Assembly (NCBI GenBank): GCA_018372555.1
Contig: JAHAIU010000184.1
Location: forward strand, 1-5,922
Source: Clostridium sp.
GTDB lineage: Bacteria > Bacillota > Clostridia > Clostridiales > Clostridiaceae
Direction: 5' to 3'
Length of the DNA: 5,922 bases
Positions 1 to 5,423 of the stretch are shown here, piece after piece. The position numbers and the translations under genes were made by a program. The notes under the pieces are model-generated. The model was not told the origin of the DNA, did no database searches, and was given only the letters and a program-made list of their open reading frames with translations. Numbering within the stretch: the first letter of the stretch is position 1; the number at the start of each line of letters is the position of its first letter.

Positions 1-92
1 ATGGAACAGGAACTTTAGAAAGATATAAGAAAAAGAGCTTTAACTGGTACAAAGAAGTTATAGAAACAAATGGTGGAAGCTTAAAAAAATAA
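1..92 (+). CDS. C-terminal end of a GH1 glycosidase, probably 6-phospho-beta-glucosidase (5' partial)
   Basis: Only the last 30 codons are present. The reading frame is set by base 3 and ends at TAA 90-92. The residues read GTLERYKKKSFNWYKEVI followed by ETNGGSLKK. In glycoside hydrolase family 1 phospho-beta-glucosidases the extreme C-terminus typically has an N-G-T-L-x-R-x-x-K-x-S-F-x-W-Y pattern followed by a short helix and a T-N-G motif; the bases 'at' at positions 1-2 fit the expected preceding Asn. The family hydrolyses phosphorylated beta-glucosides delivered by a PTS transporter, in the cytoplasm. The active site lies upstream of the window, so the substrate is inferred only. A terminator follows 7 bases after the stop, so this gene ends its transcription unit. 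A non-phospho GH1 beta-glucosidase is the main alternative. Confidence 0.72.
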   Translation, partial: GTGTLERYKKKSFNWYKEVIETNGGSLKK

Positions 93-99
93 TAGTATA

Positions 100-150
100 A
101 ATAAAGCTATGGATATCAAATTAATTTTAAGGGTATTCATGGCTTTTATT
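100..150 (+). terminator. Intrinsic terminator of the GH1 gene
   Basis: Bases 103-117 pair without interruption with 132-146 (15 pairs, three of them G-T). One bulged T (147) is followed by three more pairs, 100-102 with 148-150. The loop is 118-131. The 3' arm runs into a T-rich stretch (144-157). It lies just downstream of the GH1 stop codon and upstream of the next promoter, separating the two units. Confidence 0.72.
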
Positions 151-156
151 TAATTT

Positions 157-207
157 TGAAAAGATTTTTCAGATAAATCAAGAAAGATATTTTCAAAGTA
201 TTGAAAA
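157..207. promoter_or_regulatory. Two inverted repeats with a shared TGAAAA/TTTTCA half-site; candidate operator
   Basis: Site 1 is TGAAAA-GAT-TTTTCA at 157-171, with perfect 6-base arms. Site 2 is TTTTCAA-AGTA-TTGAAAA at 190-207, with perfect 7-base arms; its right arm is the -35 region of the promoter at 201-229. A longer stem, GATATTT 186-192 with AAATATC 210-216, encloses site 2. A protein bound at site 2 would block RNA polymerase. The MurR/RpiR-family regulator encoded at 2792-3589 is a reasonable candidate because many RpiR-family members bind AT-rich palindromes, but nothing in the sequence proves the pairing. In such AT-rich DNA, short A/T palindromes also arise by chance. Confidence 0.42.
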
Positions 208-229
208 AGAAATATCAAAATGATACAAT
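201..229 (+). promoter_or_regulatory. Sigma-A promoter of the hydantoinase-family gene
   Basis: The -35 box TTGAAA is at 201-206, followed by a 17-base spacer and the -10 box TACAAT at 224-229. The dinucleotide TG at 221-222 gives an extended -10. Transcription should start near 236, leaving a leader of about 48 bases before the ATG at 284. The promoter lies downstream of the terminator at 100-150, so the gene has its own transcription start. Confidence 0.65.
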
Positions 230-283
230 TTAAATGTAAAGGATTAGAAAAATTGAATTTATTATATAAAGGGTGGTATTGAG

Positions 284-2434
284 ATGAATAGAAAAGTAAG
301 AATAGGAATTGATGTTGGGGGAACATTTACTGATGCAGCTGTAATAGATAATGAAACATACGAAATTATCGCAAAAGATAAAATTCCAACTACTCATCAT
401 GCTGAAGAAGGGGTAGCAAAAGGGATAGTCACAGTTATAAATAAAGTACTAAAAGATAATAGAATTTCTCCAGATGATGTTGTATTTATTGCTCATGGTA
501 CAACCCAAGCTACTAATGCTCTTTTAGAAGGTGATGTAGCTAAAACTGGTATTATAGGTATGGGGAAAGGATTTGAAGGTGAAAGAGCAAAGGGTGAAAC
601 AAATGTTGGTGATATTGAGCTAGCTGCTGGAAAATATCTTCATACAGTTCATAGTTATATAGATTCAGGAAATTTAAGTAATGAAAAAATTAAAGAAGCT
701 ATTTTAAAATTAAAGTCTAATGGAGCAGAAGTGATAGTTGCTTCAGAAGCATATTCAGTGGACAACCCTGAAAATGAAATTAAGGTAATTGAAAGTTGTA
801 ATAAAGAAGGTTTATATGCTACTGGTGGATATGAAATATCACAGTTATATGGGTTAATGGCTAGAACAAGAACAGCTGTAGTTAATGGAGCTTTAATTCC
901 TAAGATGATGGAAACTGCAAATATGACAGAAACATCAGTTAAAAATGCCAATATTAAAAAGCCACTTATGATAATGAGATGTGATGGTGGTGTTATGACT
1001 GTAGAGGAAGTTAGAAAACGTCCAATATTAACAATGTTATCAGGTCTTGCAGCTGGTGTTGCTGGTGCACTTATGTATGAAAAAGTTTCAGATGGTATAT
1101 TTTTTGAGGTAGGAGGAACATCAACAGATATATCTGTAATAAAAGATGGGAAAGTAATGATTAAAAATGCAGAGGTTGGAGGTCATAAGCTTTACTTAAC
1201 ATCATTAGATGTTAGAACTCTTGGTATTGCAGGAGGAAGTATGATTGTTGTTGAAAATGGTAAGATAGTTGATGTTGGACCAAGGTCAGCTCATATTGCT
1301 GATAAAGAATATGAAATTTTTGCAGATGAAAGTAAAATGTCAAATCCTAAGGTTAAATATATAGCACCAAGAAAAGATGATAAAGCTAATTATGTAGCAA
1401 TTGAATGTGATAATGGGTATAGCTATGCATTAACAGTAGCAGGAGCTGCAAATATATTAGGATATGTTCCAGAAAATGATTATGCAAGGGGAAATGATAA
1501 AGCTGGAAGAAAAGCTTGGGAAGTATTAGCAAAGGAAATAGGAATATCAGTAGAAGAAGCATGTACTCAAGCTATGAATATAGCTATTAAAAAAGTTAAG
1601 GTTATAGTTGATAATTTAATTAAAGAATATAATTTAAATAATTCAATTATAAGATTAGTTGGAGGTGGAGGTTCAGCTTCAATTATTACACCTTATTTAG
1701 GTGAAATGATGGATATGAAATTTAATATTGCCAAAAATGCTCCGTATATATCTACTATAGGTGTTGCCCTTGCTCTTGTAAGAGAACAGGTTGAAAGAAA
1801 TGTAGCCAATCCAACAGAAAATGATATTAGAAGAATAAGAGCTGATGTTATGGAGGCAGTAACTAAAGCAGGAGCAAATCCAAGTACTGTTGAAATTTCA
1901 ATAGAAGTAGATTCACAGAAAAATATCTTAAGGGCTGTAGCTACAGGTGCAACTGAGCTTAGAACTAAGGATTTAAACACTGCTAAAAAGACCGATGAGG
2001 AATTAAAGGAAATAGCAGTAACAGCCACAGGAGTCCAATGTGAAGAAATTGAATTAGTAGCTAAGACTGGTAGATGGAATGCTTTTATAGCTAATAAAAT
2101 AGAAAAGAAATTATTTGGATTAGTAAAGAAGAAAAAATATCTTGTAAGAGTTATTGATAATGAAGGGGTAATAAGACTTCAAAAAGATAATGGAAAGATA
2201 TTGATGGTAACTAAAGGAGATGTTAACTATAGATTTTCTGAATTTGTAGACCATATGACCACATATTCAGATGCTGGTGGAATTCTTCCTAAGGTATATT
2301 TATTTTTTGGGGAAAAACAAGTAGATTTATCAGGAATGACAAGTAAAGAGCAATTAATATCTGTTGTTAATATGGAATTAGAATTTATTGATGAAGATAG
2401 CCAAATTATTGCGGTAGCTTCAAGGGGAAATTAA
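284..2434 (+). CDS. Hydantoinase/oxoprolinase family protein (HyuA-type ATPase)
   Basis: This 716-residue cytoplasmic protein matches the HyuA-like family, actin/Hsp70-fold enzymes that use ATP to open cyclic amides such as hydantoins or 5-oxoproline. The N-terminal domain begins with the phosphate-binding motif DVGGTFTD (residues 10-17) and carries HGTT at 71-74. The central catalytic domain has DGG 234-236, SGLAAG 253-258, the second phosphate motif EVGGTSTD 275-282, GIAGGS 314-319 and the nucleotide-binding VGGGGSAS 459-466. Residues from about 505 to the end form a C-terminal region that I cannot match to the usual HyuA tail. The ATG start is preceded by GGGTGG at 271-276, seven bases upstream. 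No HyuB subunit is encoded in the window, and the gene looks monocistronic. Substrate is unknown; hydantoinase, 5-oxoprolinase and related carboxylase subunits are all possible. The family call is secure, the reaction is not. Confidence 0.9.
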   Translation: MNRKVRIGIDVGGTFTDAAVIDNETYEIIAKDKIPTTHHAEEGVAKGIVTVINKVLKDNRISPDDVVFIAHGTTQATNALLEGDVAKTGIIGMGKGFEGERAKGETNVGDIELAAGKYLHTVHSYIDSGNLSNEKIKEAILKLKSNGAEVIVASEAYSVDNPENEIKVIESCNKEGLYATGGYEISQLYGLMARTRTAVVNGALIPKMMETANMTETSVKNANIKKPLMIMRCDGGVMTVEEVRKRPILTMLSGLAAGVAGALMYEKVSDGIFFEVGGTSTDISVIKDGKVMIKNAEVGGHKLYLTSLDVRTLGIAGGSMIVVENGKIVDVGPRSAHIADKEYEIFADESKMSNPKVKYIAPRKDDKANYVAIECDNGYSYALTVAGAANILGYVPENDYARGNDKAGRKAWEVLAKEIGISVEEACTQAMNIAIKKVKVIVDNLIKEYNLNNSIIRLVGGGGSASIITPYLGEMMDMKFNIAKNAPYISTIGVALALVREQVERNVANPTENDIRRIRADVMEAVTKAGANPSTVEISIEVDSQKNILRAVATGATELRTKDLNTAKKTDEELKEIAVTATGVQCEEIELVAKTGRWNAFIANKIEKKLFGLVKKKKYLVRVIDNEGVIRLQKDNGKILMVTKGDVNYRFSEFVDHMTTYSDAGGILPKVYLFFGEKQVDLSGMTSKEQLISVVNMELEFIDEDSQIIAVASRGN

Positions 2435-2449
2435 TAAGTATAAAAATGG

Positions 2450-2492
2450 AGAGCTGGGAGTTAATAGCATAAATTGTGTTAGTCCTAGCTTT
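2450..2492 (+). terminator. Weak hairpin after the hydantoinase gene, possible terminator
   Basis: AGCTGGGA (2452-2459) pairs with TCCTAGCT (2483-2490) with one G-T pair, and two further pairs lie outside (2450-2451 with 2491-2492). After a bulged G2460, TTAATA (2461-2466) pairs with 2477-2482. The sequence after the stem is TTTACTAG, not a real T-run, so termination is doubtful. It starts 16 bases after the stop codon. Confidence 0.3.
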
Positions 2493-2730
2493 ACTAGATA
2501 AGAAATATAATATTTAAACCTTTATTGAGAAGAGTTGAATTTAGGAGAGTAAGGCAACTGATTGGTAAAAATAGTAGCATTAAGAAATAATATAAATTAT
2601 AATGATATATGGAGTAAAAAATATTTGGGGTGTCTTTTAAGAGTAGTAAAATATGAATTGAAAGATTGAAGAGTTTATATTGAATGTGTTGGAATTAGAA
2701 TGTGTAAGACATCATAGATGTACTTATTAT

Positions 2731-2761
2731 TTGCATTAGATATACGAAAGTCAAATATAAA
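2731..2761 (+). promoter_or_regulatory. Weak candidate promoter for the RpiR-type regulator
   Basis: TTGCAT at 2731-2736 is followed after 19 bases by TATAAA at 2756-2761. The spacer is longer than ideal, and a second TATAAA at 2776-2781 has no good partner. The imperfect dyad at 2705-2726 lies just upstream. The regulator could instead be read through from the hydantoinase promoter, since the intervening hairpin is weak. Confidence 0.25.
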
Positions 2762-2791
2762 TTTTACTAATAAATTATAAAATAAAGGTAT

Positions 2792-3589
2792 GTGAATATA
2801 GTGATGATGGTAAAGGATAAAAGTGACTTAACTAAGTCAGAGGTTAAGATATTAGATTATTTACAAGAGTATATGAATAGTAGTATATATATGACAGTTA
2901 CAGAAATTGCAAATAACTGTGGGGTAGGTGAAGCCACTGTCACGAGATTTTGTAGAAAATTAGGCTTTAGAAGTTTTCTTGAGTTTAAAATGACAATGGT
3001 ACAAGAGTTTCAAAATAAAGGTATAACAGAAGAGGATATAAAAGAAGAAGCTGTTTTACCAGAGGATTCTGTAGAGTTAATAGCAAGGAAGCTAGGAGAT
3101 TCTATTAGCAGTACAATATTTAATAATTTAAAGGCTCTTAATTATGATTATATTGAAGAGGCTACTAATAGAATTTTAAAAGCAAATAAAATATACTTTG
3201 TTGGAGTTGGATACTCAGGGGTATTGGCAGAAGATGCTTATTATAGATTTATGGATTTAGGACTAAATTGTAGTTATTTTAGAGATATAAATGCATTATC
3301 AGCAGTAAGCAAATTTTTAAAATCTGATGATGTAATTATAGTTATTTCACGTAAGGGAAATACTGCTGAAATAAATTCTGTAATTGAAAATATTAGAGAA
3401 AATAAAGTTAATGTTATAGCTATTACTGAAAATTTGTTATCAAAATTAGCTAGATTAAGTGATATTACTATCAACTATAATTCACATAAGGTTGAAGTAG
3501 ATGATAAAGTCGTACAAAGTAAAATTATAGAAAAATATGTATTAGAATTATTATATTTAAATATAGTTATAAAGAATTCTAATAAATAA
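2792..3589 (+). CDS. MurR/RpiR-family transcriptional regulator (HTH + SIS domain)
   Basis: The 265-residue product has the two-domain plan and length of the RpiR family. An N-terminal winged helix-turn-helix spans about residues 12-80, with the diagnostic stretch MTVTEIANNCGVGEATVTRF (34-53) followed by CRKLGF (54-59). A SIS phosphosugar-binding domain spans about 125-250, with GVGYSG at 138-143 and SRKGNT at 186-191. Family members sense phosphosugars and switch local catabolic genes; the ligand here is unknown. The start is uncertain. The open frame begins at GTG 2792, but AAAGG at 2784-2788 is only three bases away, whereas GTG 2801, ATG 2804 and ATG 2807 also fit and the family usually has about 8-10 residues before the first helix. 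ATG 2804 or 2807 is plausible. In SRKGNT, a Lys replaces the second Ser of the usual S-x-S-G-x-T phosphate loop. It may control the hydantoinase-family gene upstream; that is inference from proximity. Confidence 0.9.
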   Translation: MNIVMMVKDKSDLTKSEVKILDYLQEYMNSSIYMTVTEIANNCGVGEATVTRFCRKLGFRSFLEFKMTMVQEFQNKGITEEDIKEEAVLPEDSVELIARKLGDSISSTIFNNLKALNYDYIEEATNRILKANKIYFVGVGYSGVLAEDAYYRFMDLGLNCSYFRDINALSAVSKFLKSDDVIIVISRKGNTAEINSVIENIRENKVNVIAITENLLSKLARLSDITINYNSHKVEVDDKVVQSKIIEKYVLELLYLNIVIKNSNK

Positions 3590-3595
3590 ATTTTT

Positions 3596-3645
3596 AAATG
3601 CTATCAGTTTAAAAGGGATAATACTTTTAAACTGATAGTATTTTT
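3596..3645 (+). terminator. Strong intrinsic terminator of the regulator gene
   Basis: CTATCAGTTTAAAAG (3601-3615) pairs perfectly with CTTTTAAACTGATAG (3624-3638) around an eight-base loop, GGATAATA. Five further pairs extend the base of the stem (3596-3600 with 3639-3643, one G-T). TTTTT follows at 3641-3645. The stem begins 7 bases after the stop codon at 3589 and isolates the regulator from the secreted-protein operon. Confidence 0.88.
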
Positions 3646-3716
3646 CATTTTAATAAAAATAATTTTCGAATATGGAATTATAATTCAAAAAAATGAAAAT
3701 ATACTATCAAAAACTA

Positions 3717-3745
3717 TTGCTAAACGTTTTCAAGAGTGGTATTAT
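3717..3745 (+). promoter_or_regulatory. Candidate main promoter of the secreted-protein operon
   Basis: TTGCTA at 3717-3722 is followed after 17 bases by TATTAT at 3740-3745, with TG at 3737-3738 giving an extended -10. Transcription would start near 3752 and leave a leader of about 200 bases before the start codon at 3951. I see no recognised riboswitch in that leader. A perfect 12-base palindrome, GAATTATAATTC (3675-3686), lies upstream. Confidence 0.5.
3719..3732. promoter_or_regulatory. cre-like site overlapping the -35 box
   Basis: GCTAAACGTTTTCA matches the CcpA-binding consensus TGWAANCGNTNWCA at all but the first two positions and has a palindromic AAACGTTT core. It overlaps the -35 element of the candidate promoter at 3717-3745, where CcpA binding would repress. 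The two mismatches fall in a conserved half-site end, so this is a suggestion of carbon catabolite repression only. Confidence 0.38.
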
Positions 3746-3877
3746 TAATGCATAGTAAAAAAATGGATGAAGAGTTAATTAATATTAATACTTTCTCAAA
3801 GACTAGCAAGATTAATAACAAATTTCAATAAGCTTATGGAATGTAACAAAAGATGTAAACAATATTCATTTAGAGTT

Positions 3878-3906
3878 TTGACTTAAAATAAAGTTATTAT
3901 TTTAAA
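3878..3906 (+). promoter_or_regulatory. Second candidate promoter close to the secreted-protein gene
   Basis: TTGACT at 3878-3883 is a near-consensus -35. After 17 bases comes TTTAAA at 3901-3906, a poor -10. It would give a leader of about 40 bases. It may act as an alternative to, or be a chance match beside, the better promoter at 3717-3745. Confidence 0.3.
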
Positions 3907-3950
3907 GGGTTTATAGCCTACATAATTTAAAAATGAGGGGGAAAAGAAAA

Positions 3951-5402
3951 GTGATTAGAAAAAGAAAAAAAATCATGTGTATTTTAGCATCTGCATTTGT
4001 TACAGTAGGAATTTTAAGTGCTAATGTAAGTGCAAATGTTGAAAAAGTACAAGGTAGTAATGTTGCAGATAGTATTAATTCTAGTATTCCAGAAGTCGTA
4101 AAAGAGGAAAACACTCCAAATCTTGAGCTGATGTATGAAGTATATATTGAAAACAGAGATGGTGGAAGCATATATCAACAATATCCTGATGGGACAACAA
4201 GAACAATGGGGAATGTAATACGCGCAGGCAAATATTCAGCTGATTCTTCAGCAGGTTTTTGGGCATCACATTATGATGCAGGTAATGATGGTAGCCACTC
4301 TTGTATAACTGCAACTGCTTCAAATAATGTACACGTAAGGGTGGGTCCTAATGAAAGTTATGATCCAATAAAGGCTGCAGAAATAACTAAAGAGTCAGTT
4401 CCAAGTTTATCACCAAAGGATATAGAAGCTGCAGGTGTATGGATGCCTAAGCAATTTACAATAGGCACTGAGGAAGATTATTCCTTTGCAGCAATAAATA
4501 ATACAGCAGGCTTCGCTGACAATATTATTTATACAGATATGGCTGGGGGAACAGAAATATTTGGAGGTATTAGTGGAGCCTTTGTTGGAAACCCAGTACA
4601 CTTCTTAGATAGTGATGGAGAATGGAAGTCATTAGATTACTATTACAATGGTTCTTATGATAAACCAATACCAGAAGATTTAAAGATAATAGTAAGTAAG
4701 CCTTCAATAGATATTGGTTCACCTACTAGTATAGAATTTGAAAACTGGGCAGCTGGAGATACAGTAAATGGTGAATATAAAGATACTAATGGTAGAGTAC
4801 TATTAAATTATGAAGATGGTACATCAAAACATATAGCAGATATAATTCAAAGAGTTAAGGGTACAGGAAGATTTGGTGGAAGTGAATATTCACATGTTGG
4901 TACATTTAGGGCAAGTCATCCAGGTGTAATTTGCTTATCAACTTCACCTAAAACTGGTAGAACTAACTGGGGAAATGCTTCTCATTACTCAGGTGGAATT
5001 CAATTAGTTCCAGCAAATCATGCAAAATTCTTGGCTTATAACGTTGATCAAAAAGCATTTATAGATGGACAATTTAATCAACAACCACACTATGGAATAA
5101 TAGGAGCTGTAGGCTCAACAGCAGAAAATTTATTTAATCCGGATTATGCAATAGATGGAAAGATCTCTTATGATCCAATTTGGGAGGCTGTTGCACCACT
5201 TTATTCTCAATATATGAAACCAAAATATATTGAAGGGGATAAAGAAAATAGCACAATGTTTGTTATATCAGAAGACTTCGGACAAACCTATCAAGAATCT
5301 CCTACGATTATGGGATTAACAGGCTTTAAAGACAATGCAAATTCATTTGAAGAGTCTCCTGTTGCTAATTGGACAAATATAAAAATACTTTTAAAATACT
5401 AA
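3951..5402 (+). CDS. Secreted protein of unknown family with an apparent internal duplication
   Basis: I do not recognise this 483-residue protein. It opens with a signal peptide: basic MIRKRKK, hydrophobic core about 8-23, likely cleavage after VSA at residue 28. No later membrane helix or sorting signal is seen, so it is probably secreted. The mature part seems to hold two divergent copies of one module, about residues 64-205 and 273-395. YPDGTTRTMGNVIR (78-91) aligns without gaps with YEDGTSKHIADIIQ (287-300). Each is followed by G-[KR]-[YF], then F-x-ASH (103-107 and 319-323), then a cysteine in SCITATAS (117-124) and ICLSTS (327-332). These are the only two cysteines after the signal peptide. 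GTG 3951 is chosen because AGGGGG at 3936-3941 lies nine bases upstream; an in-frame ATG at 3933 lacks a nearby ribosome binding site, and the next gene's product also starts MIRK. The downstream LRR gene follows after 21 bases, so the two are probably cotranscribed. Confidence 0.85.
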   Translation: MIRKRKKIMCILASAFVTVGILSANVSANVEKVQGSNVADSINSSIPEVVKEENTPNLELMYEVYIENRDGGSIYQQYPDGTTRTMGNVIRAGKYSADSSAGFWASHYDAGNDGSHSCITATASNNVHVRVGPNESYDPIKAAEITKESVPSLSPKDIEAAGVWMPKQFTIGTEEDYSFAAINNTAGFADNIIYTDMAGGTEIFGGISGAFVGNPVHFLDSDGEWKSLDYYYNGSYDKPIPEDLKIIVSKPSIDIGSPTSIEFENWAAGDTVNGEYKDTNGRVLLNYEDGTSKHIADIIQRVKGTGRFGGSEYSHVGTFRASHPGVICLSTSPKTGRTNWGNASHYSGGIQLVPANHAKFLAYNVDQKAFIDGQFNQQPHYGIIGAVGSTAENLFNPDYAIDGKISYDPIWEAVAPLYSQYMKPKYIEGDKENSTMFVISEDFGQTYQESPTIMGLTGFKDNANSFEESPVANWTNIKILLKY

Positions 5403-5410
5403 GATTATAA

Positions 5411-5416
5411 GTGAGG
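5411..5416 (+). promoter_or_regulatory. Ribosome binding site of the LRR protein gene
   Basis: GTGAGG at 5411-5416 ends seven bases before ATG 5424. It sits in the 21-base gap after the preceding stop codon (5400-5402), which has no room for an independent promoter and supports cotranscription. Confidence 0.6.
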
Positions 5417-5423
5417 TTATATT

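Larger units (their letters stand above)
2435..2791. other. 357-base gap between hydantoinase gene and regulator, no recognised gene
   Basis: No convincing coding region is visible. A mini-ORF at 2446-2472 reads MESWELIA and stops; the next codons in the same frame read IVLVLALL before another stop at 2515-2517, which faintly resembles the start of a membrane protein interrupted by a stop. A 35-codon TTG-initiated frame at 2562-2669 matches nothing I know. The gap also contains a hairpin (2450-2492), an imperfect dyad (2705-2726: TAAG-ACATC-ATA-GATGT-A-CTTA) and a weak candidate promoter for the regulator. It could hold decayed gene remnants or simply the regulator's upstream region. Confidence 0.5.

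Noticed and set aside
655..951. 98-codon minus-strand ORF inside the hydantoinase gene
   Set aside because: It lies wholly within a strongly coding plus-strand gene with conserved motifs, and has no recognisable product. It is a frame shadow.
1693..2028. 111-codon minus-strand ORF inside the hydantoinase gene
   Set aside because: Antisense to conserved coding sequence; the hydrophobic, Ser-rich translation is what antisense reading of AT-rich coding DNA gives.
3636..3720. Possible repeat: CTATCA near the terminator stem and ACTATCAAAAACTATTGC downstream
   Set aside because: The shared stretch is too short and A/T-rich to mean a repeat, and there is no regular spacing, so no CRISPR or insertion-element end is indicated.
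3748..3831. A 27-codon ORF (starting MHSKKMDEEL) preceded by GAGTGG
   Set aside because: Its start lies within a few bases of a likely transcription start, it matches nothing known, and the upstream GAGTGG is equally explained by the extended -10 region. Too weak to call a gene.
3752..3950. Riboswitch in the long leader of the secreted-protein gene
   Set aside because: No conserved core of c-di-GMP, T-box, lysine, SAM or other common clostridial riboswitches was found, and only very short stems such as AGG/CCT occur.
3911..4601. Three minus-strand ORFs (3911-4171, 4081-4323, 4410-4601) opposite the secreted-protein gene
   Set aside because: All are antisense to the gene, overlap one another in part, and have no recognisable motifs; the plus frame has a clear signal peptide and repeat structure.
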